Positions 45,251-59,250 of a stretch of DNA of 64,000 nt are shown here, piece by piece. Source of the DNA: Glossina fuscipes (taxonomy: Eukaryota; Arthropoda; Insecta; Diptera; Glossinidae); contig NW_023998421.1 of assembly GCF_014805625.2 (NCBI RefSeq), forward strand, positions 6,951,426 through 7,015,425, given 5' to 3'. The position numbers were made by a program, and so were the translations under genes. The first letter of the stretch is position 1; the number at the start of each line of letters is the position of its first letter. Under the pieces are notes generated by a model that had not been told where the DNA came from, did no database searches, and saw nothing but the letters and a program-made list of their open reading frames with translations.

Positions 45251-46671
45251 TTTCTTTATGAAAAGCAAGAGGAAAAGCAAACGGACAAATAATTGAATGA
45301 AAGAATTTGAAAAATGATTCGGACTACAATGTACTAATTCCTTTACTGGACTGCAACGCGAAGAGGTTACATTGGTGTTGAAATTTTAAACGTAATAAAA
45401 ATGGTCGCCCAACGGACAAAATTTAACTCTGCCTTCTTTAACTTTAAACATATCGTAATGAATTTGTTCAGATCTTTCTTTTAATAATTGAACTGACAGG
45501 AGTAACGATACAAAAAATTGCTATTTTGCCTATGAATAACTTTGGTAAAAAAAATCAGAAAATATAAGCAAGTTAAGTCCATTTTAGATGGTAGGTATAC
45601 AAAATTTGTCCTGAACCGGCTTTTTACTTACTTTCTATTGTTATTTGCTTTCTTCGTTTTCGTATTAAATTTCATTTTTTCACTTTTTCATTTAACATTA
45701 CTGCGCAATCTTGGTTTGCATACTTAATTGGCTTTCATTAAAACGTGGTGTGAGATAGTGCCTGCAGTCTGACTAATCAAATAAAGACCGATAATTGTTG
45801 TTGAATTGCGCGGAGACAATAAGAAGAAGAAAAAATTTACATTAATTACCTTTTTCATGGCTCATTAATTGCATTAAATTAGTTGAAAGGGTGGATTCCT
45901 TTTTTTCATTTTTATACCAAAGTCGTAGGAGATGAAACAATTTACGAGAATATAATTTTTTCAATGATAGTAGTGGCGTCACTTTAATTTTCTTAAAAAG
46001 GTGTATGTCCTTTTTAATCGGTTTTGCAGTTTGCTGTTATCGGCACGGACAACACATTTAAATCGAATTCCCATTGAAAAAAGCTTAGCTAGTCTAATGT
46101 TATGTGAAAACATTATTTGCTGTCGCTTAGTAGGAGAAAATCATGCTCTAGGATATGATTAACAGCGAGGGTAAATTTGTTGCTAGAAGATTACTTTCTA
46201 TTATTTTCAAATGTGAAGTTTAAGTTGCAGCAAGGCTTAGAGAGCTTGCTAGGAAAAAGTCAACCAAAATTTGTTTTTCAATTTTTTGGGAGTCGTATTA
46301 ATTTAAAATCTAAGCTTCAACCGTATGTGATATCGAGCAATACAAGCAAAGCACTTGAAGTTTTTACGCGGAATTGAAAGATAAACTCTACACAAATGAA
46401 TTATATACGAACGTCGATTCGGTCTACATGCACACCATGTATCAGACATGTTTTAGATGCTTATGTGCAAATTATAAATTAATTTTTTGCTTTTAATGCT
46501 TTTCTCTTTACTCAGGCTTAAAGCCGTAATTTGGACGTTGTGACCGGTCACTAGTTATAAGAGAAAACTTTGTGTATTCTTCTCATAACAATCATGACTT
46601 GGTATCCAATTTCATATTAAACTGTACCAAAATAAACTTTTCCATAAACAAGGTCGTTAAGTCAGGAAAAC
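45251..46671. other. Intergenic AT-rich DNA
   Basis: Short open frames at 45542-45727 and 46177-46377 have no family, splice or start-context support. Confidence 0.5.
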
Positions 46672-47035
46672 AACAAGCAAAAACACTATAGTAGAACATG
46701 TCCTCCATTAAGTGCCCTACACCACTTCGCTTGGTATGGTTATTCATGTAACAACTTCCCGAAATTGTGCCTTAGTGATTCAAAAAGTGGTCCGACCCGA
46801 ACTGTGTCCAATACCATTCATCCTTGCCCCTACACATATCCGCGACCTTAATTTCCTGAGAGCATCTTGTGAATTGCGATCTGTAGGTTGAGAAGCAAGA
46901 CGGACTTCCAAGCTTAGCTTGCTTTAAAAAATGACTCCATAATCGATTGGTATAATAAAAGGTGAGCCTATCGCATGTTCTTCCGGTAGTGGCATACATT
47001 CGCACAAATACTTGTACCACGAGTGGTATAGGATA
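46672..47035 (+). repeat. Family-1 repeat, copy E
   Basis: It starts AACAAGCAAAAACACTATAG, similar to copies A and F. It carries AAAAAGTGGTCCGACCCGAA, then CCATAATCGATTGGTATAAT followed by AAAAGGTGAGCC, equivalent to the ATTGCTATTATAAAAGGCGG of copy F. It ends near GTACCACGAGTGGTATAGGA. Non-coding. Confidence 0.55.
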
Positions 47036-49679
47036 TAAAAAAGTCTTTTGACATATGACGTGTCTGTGGCGTTGCTCTGAATAAGGCTGTTAGTTTAAAT
47101 TGTTTCAAGTTTCAAATTTCAGCAGAAGCCTATTGCAGCTAAACACTAAACATATTTGCAAGAAAGAGAAGAAAAAACAAATACACAAGTTGTGTCCATT
47201 TTATGCATTATATAATTGTTGGTGTCAATCTCACATCAGACTAGCCTCACTAAATTGCTTTTTCTCTTTAATAGTCAGATTTAACCGCAAACCTTATTTT
47301 GTCATATCATTTGCAATTGCAGAACACACAAGAGCCCAATATGAATGTTTAATGCGTACACTGGGCGTTTTGCGTAAACGAGCAATATCGGTAACATATA
47401 CGGTTGAGTCTGTGCGTTGTGTACATAAGCACGATATTTGTTAGAAGCTTTTTTGCCTTCACGTTAGCACATTTGCTGCAGGATAAATAGTAGCAATAAA
47501 TTATATTACTTGTTAGCAAGCATAAGGCATGATCTCGTGTTTAATATGTGTTCATATTGTTTAATTTTTATTTAATTTTTATAATGATTTCGTTTAATTC
47601 GATGGAGCATCATTATAAAGTATTCTGATACAAAGATATTAACTTACGCTAAACACGGTGGGCTGCGTTCATACCAATAGCAAAAATAGATTAGAGCCGA
47701 CGGCTAAAGTTTGCACCGGATGGTATCATAGAAACGAATTGCCCTACACATTTAAAGGTATTTCAGTAAGTTTATGTGTAAGTTTTGATTTCTATTTTTG
47801 TTTTATAATTTGCTTTATATCGTCTCTAAGTATATGAAGTAAAGCGAAATTTTATTTGTTAATAGCGGGAGCTGTGCTTTTTTTCTATCAAAATAATTGT
47901 CATAGTGAAAAATTGTCGTAGGTCATAAATCAAAGCAAAAGTATTTTACTCACACAAGCTCATCAATCACACATTTGCGTTAAGCTATAAATCAAAAGCT
48001 ATATAAACTGACAAGCATAGTCATTAAATTTTTCGGTTGAACAGTTTCCTTTCTCTTTTCCCAAGGAGTTATATTGGTCAGGCTTTTCTGCATTCAAACC
48101 GACAAATGAATAATTGAATAAAAACCATTAACAAGCAAATGGAAGTTACAGTGAAAACAAACAAATAAAAAGAGTGAAAAGAGAATCAAGATTACTGATA
48201 CTGTTTCAAATGATTGCAGATATCAATATTCTTTTCATTGTTTTGGAATTAAATGCCTTAGCTAAGGAAAATCTGCACATAAGAGATACTCAAGCAGTCG
48301 ACGTAACAACTGGAATGCTAATATTTCCTAAGAAATTTGTGGTAGAATAAAACAAACAAAAATATTACATTGAACTGTGGCCGAATGTTTTATATGTGTA
48401 ACTACCACGGTTGTGTTAACAACAAACCATTTAAAAGAAAGAAAAAATCGAAAAAATGAAATTCCATACGTTGCAGAATTTTTTGCTACGAGTACCGCAG
48501 CAACAGCCACCGAATGTAAAATGGAAATTATTTTTGTTGTATCGGTCGTATAGTAATCTCTAAGTAAAGAAAGAAATCTAGGTCGCAGAGGTGTTCTCCA
48601 TTTGTGTTGTTCCTTGTCCGAGTAAGTCCCGTTTTCAATACCAACGTGAGTGGAAGAATTGTCAACGTTTTAATAATGCATTGGCTTTTACGGAAGGTAG
48701 AACGTGAATGCCTAGATTAATTTAGAATCTAATATTAATTGAGAATGTAAAGTCTATGAAGATTTCCTCCGGAAATTATAAAAGTTTCGACAAAAGGAAT
48801 ATTTCGCGAATCTGTTGTGATAGCTTCAAAGTGTGAGTGGTAAGGTAATAAGGAAGTGCACTCTAACACAAAAAGTTGCATTCGTTTCGTTTTTCTAAAT
48901 GGAGAAGAATAAATTCTTCTAACAGTTTGTTGTAATAATAACTTGTAATAAAAAAGTATTTTCTGTCAGGGATAGAACAAGAAAAATCGTTCGTAAAACG
49001 AACGGCGTATTCAGACACTTTTTATAATACTTATGTGCTATTTTGCCTTAAAGTGCTACAATGTTTTCTCCTTTTTCCTTTTTGGGTTCACAAGGTTTCT
49101 CATACTTGTTTCTTAATCTTACTATCTTTTTTAAATACAGTATTGGCAACAATTTATTAGCTCCAAAGTTGTAAAGGAAAATCTTTGCTCTTAAACTCGA
49201 ACACAATTTCTAAACCAAATCCAATTTATTAATTAGTTAAAACTTTTATATAACTCAAGCCTATGTAGGTCGACATGAACTTTTGCTTAAACAGGTTTTC
49301 GTGGAAGCATAAACTAGAGAGAAAAGAAACGAAAAAAAAGAGAAATTGAAATGCCAAATATTTACATATCAATTTTTATGCCTGGAATTCTCACAATAGA
49401 TCCACTATCGTCCCCTGTTAGGGCACGATGCAAAAAAGATTTGCTTTTGTGTCGTTACGGCAAAGAAATAGTGCTATAGGCGATTGCTTTTTACTTGGCG
49501 GAAAGCTCTATATTTTCGATGTTAGTGAAAGTATTGTCTCGTTGTGATATTCGTTGGTATTGCGGCTCGGGATTGTTGCCAGGTGTTCAAACTACAAATT
49601 AAGTGCAAATAGAAAAATGCATGTGCTCTACAAGTGAAGTTACGGCCATCCATGAAGGATTTCCGTTTTTCCTATATAA
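47036..49679. other. Intergenic AT-rich DNA
   Basis: Nothing recognised. The 114-codon frame at 47100-47444 begins at TTG, has no domain and is likely accidental. Confidence 0.5.
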
Positions 49680-50475
49680 TCGTTCTGTCAAAACGTTTGC
49701 AATATCCTGAAGGAAGCATCAGAGACCCCACAAAGTATTCTTGAATCAGTTTAAGCATGTCCGCCTACCCGTCTGTGTAATGTCTATTGTAAAGATTCTT
49801 CTGGTCCCAAAAATGAGGCTGTCGACTTCGAATTCACAGAAACATCGAAAGTTTTTGCACGCAGATTGGTATTGAAAATGGGCCAAATGGATCGAAAGAC
49901 ACGTCTTCAGCACTACATAAACTGAGAAAGCATCTGTTTTTCAAAGAGAGTACAAAATTGTGTTTTCGCTTATTACTTATAAACAATGGCAGATAAATGT
50001 ACAAAAGTTCTAACGCATACTCCATGGGCGATGCTGTAGCACCCGTAGGGAAATGGAAAAATTGACCACGACTACCCAATATTATAGTATATCAAAAGTT
50101 AATTTTTTTTTCTTATATAACGCGCAGAAACAGCTCACAAAGTATAAAAATTCTTGACCAGTTTCAAATTTGGAATATAGCTAAACATGTCCGCCTGTTA
50201 GTCTGTCGGTCTGTTTGTTTGCGCAATTTTTTAGTACTTATGCTAAGCATTCTCCCGTCAGCGAAAATGAAAATAAGGTCCGAAAATTTGCAAAAGAATT
50301 TGGAATTGACCTAAACTTGTCAAAGGACACGTCTACAACGCTTACACGCCTATGCAAAAAAAACTTTTATTTTAAAAATATAAAAAATCAGCCGCGCCCA
50401 ATCCATATTATAGAGCACGAAAACTTAGTTCTTTTACCTTTTTTGTCTTTTTTATGATAAGGGTAATGGACATGA
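49680..50475 (+). repeat. Family-2 (mini-me-like) repeat, copy b, longest copy
   Basis: Left: TCTGTCAAAACGTTTGCAAT, GAGACCCCACAAAGTATTC, then TTTAAGCATGTCCGCC and CTGTGTAATGTCTATTG. Middle: GAAAATGGGCCAAATGG (49876), GGGCGATGCTGTAGCACC (50026) and AAAATTGACCACGACTACC, each with a partner in the copy at 60.7-61.1 kb. A second core, CACAAAGTATAAAAATTC followed by AAACATGTCCGCCTGT, begins near 50138. TTTGCAAAAGAATTTGG at 50288 matches copy a, and GATAAGGGTAATGG at ~50457 is the right end. Short frames on both strands inside are artefacts. Confidence 0.7.
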
Positions 50476-53400
50476 GCGATTCGGTTACTTCTCACGTTTT
50501 CATACTCAGGAGTGTAAAGCGGCAGAAGTTGCTTTTAATGACAGCCTATCACAACAACCTTCGGAAGTTTCAGAGGCAGTATCTGCATTCAATTACCAAA
50601 TGTGAACCAGCGAAACAAATAACTTTCAAATTTCATGTTTCTTTGAGGAAAGCATACTCCATATAAAATTTCCTATCCGTCTACTCATCGATGTTGGTTT
50701 AGAATGATATGCAACCGATTAGTTATTTTCCTTTCCTGTGACACAGAAAGCTTGAAAGCATTCTGCATACCTCTCGCCTTCAAGCACTTCACTTGTAAGG
50801 ATATTTTATGTACTTCAAGTGCACTCATGTATATCTCGGTTATTGCTTCGTTGCAAATGAACAATTTTCTCTGCGTTTCAGGGCCAATTTGACATGACGC
50901 GAAAACAACCGTTCAAAATCATTCATTAGGTTTCACTTACAGTCAAGTCGTCTATAACAACTTTGTTGTTGTTGACTATATTACTATTTGAGTATGTTTT
51001 ATATGATCGTGGAAAGAGATTTGCTCATGCTTATTATGTAAGTTGTTGTTGCACTCATTGGAGTAGTCAATGCTATTGTTGAACTTGTTGAATACCATGA
51101 AAACATTTTGACATAATTTTATTTTATGATACCCTTTATTAGGTATCTATTCTTACGTATTTGCTATTTTCTGATATGTGTTTTATATTGGTTGCGATTA
51201 TGTTCTTTTGTTACATTTATTGATTTCGTAAGGTGAATTTGTTTTGTACGTTTTGTTAGTGGATTTGCCAGAGCTCTTAATATTTCAAGATTTCTCATAA
51301 TTTTTGCTTTTGACGGTTGCTTTCATCATCAATTTTGATAATAGACTAGATGAAGAGCAAAAAATGCACATGAATATAGAGTATTTGTCACTCTTTTCGA
51401 TTGCGTGGTGCAAAAACAACAAATACAATGTACTTGTGAGAATGAAAGAATAAGAATTTTCAAAATTGAATTGAATTGCAAGGCATAGAAACAACTCGCT
51501 TATTAAATGTTTAAACAACATACGAACAACATAACGCCCCCCGCGTAGGGTCATTTGCTTTAGCAAAGAATCGTTACGCCCTCCTCCCACCGCACGCACA
51601 GTGACACATACACACATATACGTTTACACGTTTGACACATTCCATGGTACACTGTAGCTGTATCCCGTATGTCCCGTGTGTGACAAAGGTTAAACGGGCA
51701 TCTATATAGACCTTCCTTGAATGAAGCGCGGTTTGGTACCGTTCAACATAAACTGTCATGTGTTACTTCAAATTGAAAGGCCAGGGCTTCAATATAAAGC
51801 TTACATTACATGACTACAACCTACGCATATCATAATGTCGGTGTAGGGAACACTCCACTCTACCCTGAAGAAACTTGAAAAGACAAATACCGCAATGTAC
51901 GTATGTTTATATATAGGCTAAGATATAGTTAAATGTAATAACACAGAACATTAATATTTAAACAGGAAGCTATGTCATGTCTTATTTAAAAAAACTTGAC
52001 ACACACCTGCATTCAGTTCACTTGTTGTCAAATAGCGAAGCGAACACAGTCACTCTAAGCACATTTCTCTACTAACAGATTCCATAGTATTACTGTCATA
52101 AACTTAAGTCTTTTATAAATTATGATATTGTTTTGACATAAACGTGAGGCGTACGTTTATTTCGTGTCAAAGTTTTAAGGCAGAAGGAACTATGTTGGCT
52201 TACAGTCTCTTGTTCTACATAATATATCAATTTCTTTATGAAATGGGATTTTTCTTATAATTTGTATATGGTTTAATGTCTGTCTTTCGTTCTTCGTTAG
52301 GTACTGCGGGATGAAATTATATTTATGCCTTTATTTGCCTCTAATTGGTTCGAAATGCAAAAACATGATAATATTTGGCGAAGAATTTCGTAGTAAATTT
52401 GCTTCTAATCTGTAAAGTATAACGTTTAGCCTTTGCTAACACTCCCCCGCAAACACAGTAATTCTTACATATATCTATTGACGGTAAAAAAAAAAAGGAA
52501 ATTAAGATAATACGCATATCAAACAGATTTTGCCTTAATGCATTTGTTTATGTTTGGCGTGTGAGAATCTTGAGAAGATGTTTTTTGTATCCAGCATATC
52601 GGACGCACATCTTTGCAAAAGGCTCTGAGTTAAGATATTTGAAAAATTAAAAGTTCATCTTATTTCATATTTTAAGGCTAAGATGTTGCTTATCACCATT
52701 CAAAAGAATTTAACAGGATACCTGTAAATATTCTGAGATTAATTCAACCGGAAAATCCAGTACATAAGATAGCAGATTTAGGCAATTAAGCATAACGAGA
52801 ACCATATGCTGCTGGAAGTACTCCAAGTTCATTTCAGGTAATAGTATGTGATACGAAAAATCTCATTACATGTACAACTCGAATGGTAAATGAGTATGAA
52901 CCGTCCTTGACGATCAATATTTGAACTAACCGACACTTTTCCCGTAAAGTCATTAAGTTTACTAATAAATTCTTTACACTGGAACTGGTACAAACCGCAT
53001 TCAACTTTCCCGAAATTTCAGGTGGAAACTTCTATATTCATTTGTGCTATATATGTTTTAACCATTTTAGCTGTCGTTCACTGTATGCCATAGTGTAAAG
53101 ATGTGGATATCGTTTACTGCATTGTATACTTTTCTATTCTAAGCCGGATTAAAATGGAACAAAATGCTTCGGAAACGATTAATTTGACATGGGATGAGAA
53201 TGCCGTAGGTAAGAAAGGCGATGGCGAGATTGGGTGGAAAAAATTTTAATCTGCAAGACGATGAAAATTCGCATATGTCCGTCCGTTTGATCAGTACTTG
53301 TTCAGATGTATACTGTCGCATTTAACAGGTCAAAGTTAAGGAAGTGCGAAAATGAATCGATGACTGCTTCACTTCGAATTCAAAAAGTTTCTATCAGGTG

Positions 53401-54394
53401 CACCATAGCTAGTGATGATGAATATTTCGATTATTAAACTTTGCAACAAATATATTTTAAATGCATTTAAACTTTATTAAAGAACACTGGAAGGTTTTAT
53501 TAGCACCGCAAAGTAAACCATGTAGCCAACCTACTAGTTTTAAATGAGCAACCGTAGAAAAGGATCGCTTTTGAAAGGTGGTGTCATAATCCGGCGCCTT
53601 GGAAATTGAAGCATACCAAAACGAAATTGAAAAAAAAAAAGATTATGACCCTTACTGGTAAGCAGTAGGGTGCATGCAGTCAATGATTTTTAAGCAAACC
53701 GTTTCGAACCGTTTGATCGTGCCTATGTAATTCATGCTGCAGATAAAGAAAATGCGCAAACATATTTTTACAACAACAATTTGGCAAGCTAGATAGTGTG
53801 TTGATGAAAACCTTAAAAAATGGTTCTACTATTCGAAAACTTTAATTTTTATTGCGAGCTTCCCGTAAAGTTATATTAAAAAATTATTAAAAATGAAAAC
53901 ACTGCGATCGCTTTGAACACTTTGATCGCTTTACGATGCACCATTAAGACTTTTTGTGACTGATTTTAAAAATCGATATAATTCGGTGAATCCATTTTCA
54001 GTCACTGATCCTTCTCCCTTAAGTTTATCGCTGGTCGAGTTGTTGATACAATTGTCACTGACATTTTTCACACTGACATTTTCCACAGAATTGAAAAGGA
54101 CTAACATTATGAACCATTCTGTGACTGCTGCAATCTACAAAAACTGTTCGATGACTAGACAATATTAAATCTTAGCTTTAGCTTTAGCTTAAAAAGATAG
54201 ATCGGTGCGTTTGTTTGTGTACGATTAAGCCGAGTAATATGATAAAATAATTTAGCTTTGCTGTTAAAAGTTGTAAATTGCGGGCGTAGCGTGAAAGACT
54301 ATTGCTATTTATTACAGCAGAGAATTGATTCAACTAATAAGATGATCAAATAAATGCATTTAATTAAATAGAAATTAAACAAATAACCGAAAAA
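50476..54394. other. Intergenic region, 3.9 kb
   Basis: It begins with a less AT-rich stretch (50470-50670), open in two + frames at once, with no recognised product. A short GC-rich patch CGCCCCCCGCGTAGGG lies near 51535. Small imperfect direct repeats occur near 53910-53940 (TTTGAACACTTTGATCGCTTT type) and 54046-54080 (CACTGACATTTT twice). No gene. Confidence 0.45.
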
Positions 54395-54715
54395 ACAACA
54401 AGTAAAAACACTGTAATGGGCCAAAGTAGACTATAAGACACCGTACCTAAAGCTATTCACATAGCGAGTTTCCAAACTAAGGTGCTAGAGACACCGAAGT
54501 GTAGCAAATGTAATCAAAAAAATAACTTAAAATATTATGGCGTGTAGGGTGAACACCACAAAACTAGATGGACAGACAAATTTAGATCGATTCAAAAAGT
54601 AAGTCAGAAATTCGGTTCTCAATCGATTGCTATTATAAAAGGCGGGTCAATTCCAAGCCTTTCTGGATGTTGTGTCCACCGCCACGAACGTTACGTTATG
54701 TACCACAATACTACG
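54395..54715 (+). repeat. Family-1 repeat, copy F
   Basis: It starts AACAACAAGTAAAAACACTG. The body has TAGATGGACAGACAAATTTAG. Near the end CTCAATCGATTGCTATTATA and AAAGGCGGGTCAATTCCAAG are followed by CCTTTCTGGATGTTGTG, equivalent to the right end of the 41.9-kb copy. Confidence 0.55.
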
Positions 54716-56027
54716 TTATGTGTTTAATTACTTCAATACAAACCCGTTTTCAATGAAATGATTCTGAAATGCTTGTATGTGATAAGTGAATACAGATAAT
54801 GATTTTCAAGAGATTAGTTAGATGCTATTGTTTAGTCGTACAATTGGTCAATGTAGTTTAATTGCAGAAATATCAAGAGTATATGATTTTTAATTATTGC
54901 TTTTCATGTTTCTATAGTCACACTACGTGTGCTCTTTATTGAATAAAAAGTTAATTAAGCAAAAATCATTATATTTTATGCATATCCTAATATGCTTCGC
55001 CTGATATGCACCGCTTGCTGTCATGACATTATTAAAGCGCTTTCACCATTTTTAACCACAACGCAGTTCGTAATTTTGTCTCTTTTCACACAAATTTTTG
55101 TACGAATTTATTGACAACTATTTAAAATGAGCGCAATAAGCGATTTTAGTGTCTGCTTAATTTTAATCTAATAAAAAAACAAGCAAGAAATAAATTAAAT
55201 ACGGCTTGAGTAGAATTCATTAACACTCTTCGCTTAGGTGCTTTACTTAACTGCGAAGAAGTGAAAGGAGAATAAAAGATTCATTAACGCGGGCGTGCAT
55301 CAAAATTCGTCTTACTTAAATTGTATGTGTTTGAGTAATTCCTTCAAGGGGAAGTCTGTAAAATAGATATCCTTTCCAAGTATTCAGTCTCGTTTTTGAA
55401 TGTGTTTACTAACAACGATGGAAGAGCTGATCTGATTCGATTCATTACAGAAAGAGATTTTCATTGAGGAAAAATATAGAATCCTCGAAAAAGCTATGCG
55501 CCAAACATATTACCAGAAGTTAACCGGAAGATTTTTGTTAATTGGAAATGGGTTCGGACACATATTTTGTTGATTTTCAGACCAATCTTATAGAAGTGGT
55601 AGGCAAACGTTCGCGAGCAATTTAATTTTTTTAGGCAAAATTTATGGCAGTAAGCAGCATACCGACAGACCTGGCTGAATGAATAATCAAAAACTTGTTC
55701 GCGTGATTGGTTCTCCGAGAAAGGTTTCACTACGATTTGATAGATGTAGCACCCTTCAGTGGTGGGCCCAAAACCAACCACGCACTTCAAAGCACATACG
55801 TTAAATACAGAGATAGACAGTCGTAATGATTCACCTTTTCATACTCTACGTCACTTACGGTGCGGAGTGTATTGAATACGTACGTATGTATGCAACACCT
55901 AGACTACGACGCATACCTCCTATTAAATCAATAGACAAAGAATTTTCTAGGTCGAAGGTAACACGCCTGTTCGTCTATGTGCATAATGCCCGCGCGTTCG
56001 GGGTTCTGTGACCTATTTACATATCGC
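54716..56027. other. Intergenic, possible old repeat debris
   Basis: GATGTAGCACCCTTCAGTGG near 55743 faintly resembles GATGCTGTAGCACCCGTAGG in family-2 copy b, so 55490-55790 may be a very diverged copy. The 98-codon minus frame there begins at TTG and is not supported. Confidence 0.3.
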
Positions 56028-56110
56028 CATTTTCGAGATATTTTGATACACGGACGTCTTTGGCATCAAGGCCGGACGCTATCAAAAATGGAAATGGATC
56101 GAGCCATTTT
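56028..56110 (+). repeat. Family-1 repeat fragment, copy G (weak)
   Basis: TTTTCGAGATATTTTGATAC matches TTTTTGAGATATTTTGATGA at about 41818, and GGATCGAGCCATTTT resembles the GATC-CGAACCATTTT word of other copies. Confidence 0.35.
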
Positions 56111-57015
56111 GCCGACTAGCTTTGAAAACATGTGAGCTACAGCTTTCAGCCGCTTCAGCCGTATATGATTGTATGCAAATCTTCATGGAAAGTTATAGCT
56201 TTTAGAAACGGAAAATAGAATGCACCTAGTTGGCCTATGTTTCGCGTATGCAGATTTGAAGACTACCTCCGCAAATAAGCAAACTACTCAAATTTTCATG
56301 CTGTGCTTGAAACATGTCTACATCCACAAAAATGCACAGTTTCGTACGCCTTTGGCCAGGAGCGGCACTTGGACAGAGTAAATAGGAGGGAAAGCTCTTA
56401 ACTGCTAACCTTCTCTCACATTAATTAGACGATTTCGATTTGAACAAAATGCGATTCATTGAGAGAAAAGTACGGCGAAGCAGCCACCAAGTTTACGCGC
56501 CGTTGAGTTTTTTTCTGTTTGCAATCACTGTGAAACCGCTCCGCAGTCTAAAGACGCAAATGGTTTGTATATATAATCTTTAAGTCACTTTCTCATTTAT
56601 GTATTTTAACTTTTTTGTTATTTTAAATAAAGAATATCTAACCAACTATGTACTTTGGAGTATAGAGAGATCATCACAGTTCCTACTACCGTAATCAACA
56701 AGAAGGGGTACGTTTGTGGATTTCCAGGAAGAAGTTAAAAAGAATTATGCGCGTAAGTCAACTCTGTCGCGTTTAACCGCTAATTGAAGAGAATGGAAGT
56801 GGATCTCGCTATGATATAACATAGCATTCAATCTTATTCTTACCTATTTAGCGTCCGAATTAATCTATTCATGGTAACCCTTACAAAATTTGATGATAGG
56901 TATAAAAATGAAGTGAATTTTTCGTACATAGTAAAGCCTTTTAAAATTTATGCGAAAGCTATAAAGAGACGCAAACATTATGTGAAAAACATGCGAGAAA
57001 GTCATATTCAGCTGA

Positions 57016-57046
57016 GGTCGAATCTTGTATACCCACCATCATTTAT
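57016..57046 (-). repeat. Family-2 terminal fragment
   Basis: GAGGTCGAATCTTGTATACC followed by CACCATCAT resembles the reversed right end (GACCGAATCTTTTATACCCATCACC) of the 61.9-kb copy. Confidence 0.4.
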
Positions 57047-57409
57047 TTTACCATAGCAACACTATTCCTCATTACACGGTCTCTGAAAATTTCTTTTGCT
57101 CGTGAAAAAACGTTACGAAAAAATGAGTATACTTCCTTCCTTGGGAAGGGAGTTCGTATAAGGAAAGGCATTTCAATGACAGGCAAACGAGCAAATCATG
57201 TAATTGCAAGCCACGAATGTTACATGAGTTTCCTCTTTTCGTTTGAGCGACAACTTGTGTTTAAGATATTTATGGATATGCAAACAGGCTTAAGAAACTT
57301 TAATACGTATATGCACACATACCTACATTGGCAAGTAGAAATGACTGTAATGTTAGTCTACAAAATATGAGAGATTATGCTATGTGCCTACGTGTACATA
57401 TATAGAAAG

Positions 57410-57428
57410 GTAAGTAAGTAAGTAAGTA
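57410..57428. repeat. (GTAA)n microsatellite
   Basis: GTAAGTAAGTAAGTAAGTA: four-plus units. It also reads as a series of splice-donor-like words after GAAAG, which should not be over-interpreted. Confidence 0.85.
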
Positions 57429-58193
57429 TAGCTCGTTGGTAATTAAAAATATTTTCCTCATTGCTTCATCAAAACACGTGGTTTTTGCAAAAAGTTGTAA
57501 AATGAAATGCATGCAAATCAACTCTTTAAGACTGTGCTTATAGTGAACGAAAACTTTCGTAATAATTATTTCATTCCGATTAAATTTCCATCGTCATTAT
57601 TAGACGAAACGTAATCATGAAGTTAAAACAAATATTAGCTTACTTTTAACGTAAGGATGCATTCTCATTATATTGTTTACTAACTTTTCACACTGACGAA
57701 AACTTGTATCTCTCTCTCTATTTTGCTTTAAGCATATATATGTGAAGTTACATAGGCATGTACACATCTAGAATGCATGTCTACTTTAAATAATTTAATA
57801 CTTGAACGTACTCGAATAGCAAACGCTTAACATGTTTTCATGAATACGGGTTTAATAGTTATTTGCGCAGTCTTGTGTGCATAGTAAGTTGTAGCTTTTC
57901 AGCCCTTCCTTTTATATCGATTTAATAAAAAGTGTAGACACTCCAATGCCAGGTAGCTAGATGGGAAGACTGAGTCTACTCAAAATCCTTTGCCATTCGA
58001 AAATATCCCATATAAATATGCCTTCAATCGCATCTGCAATCTGGCAAACCTACGAATATACATTCTTTACGCGGCGGTAGTGGTTACAAACATTGTAATA
58101 ATTGAAATCCAAGTCATAAAAAGAGAACAAATAAAATTCACTCTGACAGAGCTGATCTTTTTCAAATTCATCGACTAACAAAAATAACAATTG

Positions 58194-58215
58194 ATATATA
58201 TATATATATATATAT
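58194..58215. repeat. (AT)11 microsatellite
   Basis: A pure alternating AT tract of 22 bases. Confidence 0.9.
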
Positions 58216-58984
58216 CTTGCATGTCAACATGTATTTAGTACTCCCATATACACGATTTTAAGTATATAGACCCGTCGAAATGCATAGATAGTTTGCACTT
58301 GTGGAATGCTGCCAGATGCTGTATTACGCCATCCTTTAAAATATGCCGTAAACACAATCAATATTGTACAGGGTTCTATTCATATCAAGGAAAGCGATCT
58401 TCAATCTATTTTTCTCTCTATTTCAAAACGCATGCCAAGTCGAACATTTTTTATTATATAACCACATTAGTTACGTTGCATGTCATCTTTTCCAAGTTAT
58501 GTACTTTGATTTTTGTTAAAGCTTAATTTCATCCTCTTTATGGGAAAAAGATCTTTGAATCTAATAAGTAAAAGTTTCTTCGTGCAGTTGCATAGACTGA
58601 CAGAATATTGAATTTTTTTTGTTTTACAAGTTTTCAATTTTATATAGCTGGGCGTAAAGCAGTCACTTCCTTCTTTTCTGCCAAAATTTAAAAATTAAGT
58701 AAGTTCCCTATCTCGTGCAAGGTGAACTGAAAGTATTATGAAAAAACTAGCAAAGAACTTTATGTTAAAAGTTCACAAATTCTACCCATAGTATGAGCAC
58801 ATAATGCATGTAATAGCAAGAAGATATGTAAGTACATAACATATAAATGTAGAAATAAAGACGAAGGCATCATAATGTTTTTCCCATAGAGTTTGCAGTA
58901 TATATTTTTAGTTTTTTTTTTTTTCTTGGAATTTTCTTAAAAATATGAACTCGTTATTATTTTTTTTGTTTTCTAATACCGAGC

Positions 58985-59250
58985 GAAGGATGGGGAGTAT
59001 AATCATTTTGTCAAAACGTTTGCAACGCCCAGAAGGAAACATTAGAGACCCTATGCTCCGCATCAAATTCTAAAGCGATTTAAGCAGGTCCGTTTGTGCG
59101 TCTTTGCATCTGTGTAATGTCTATTGTGAACATTCTTCTGACCCCATAAGTAAGGTTCAAAAGATATAAAAAATTAGTTTTTTTGCTCCCTTGACGATGG
59201 TCTTGGTCTGTTTTTCCGGATGTGATTGCAAAAGATGTGCAGACAGAGCA
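58985..59250 (+). repeat. Family-2 repeat, copy c (left part)
   Basis: TCATTTTGTCAAAACGTTTG, CAACGCCCAGAAGG, TTTAAGCAGGTCCGTTTG and CTGTGTAATGTCTATTGTGA are near-identical to copy b. The middle and right parts are missing. Confidence 0.7.

Larger units (their letters stand above)
56111..58984. other. Intergenic region with microsatellites and a repeat end
   Basis: It includes a family-2-like end (57016-57046), a GTAA microsatellite (57410-57428) and a TA microsatellite (58194-58215). No gene recognised. Confidence 0.5.

Noticed and set aside
47100..47444. 114-codon + frame
   Set aside because: Starts at TTG after a stop, no recognisable motif; length not exceptional for 64 kb of six-frame AT-rich DNA.
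49834..50079. 81-codon minus frame
   Set aside because: Lies inside family-2 repeat copy b; its FGPFSIP word recurs as VGPFSNP in copy d, so it is repeat sequence and not a gene.
57401..57428. GAAAG|GTAAGTAAGT as a splice donor
   Set aside because: Explained by a GTAA microsatellite; no open frame leads into it.
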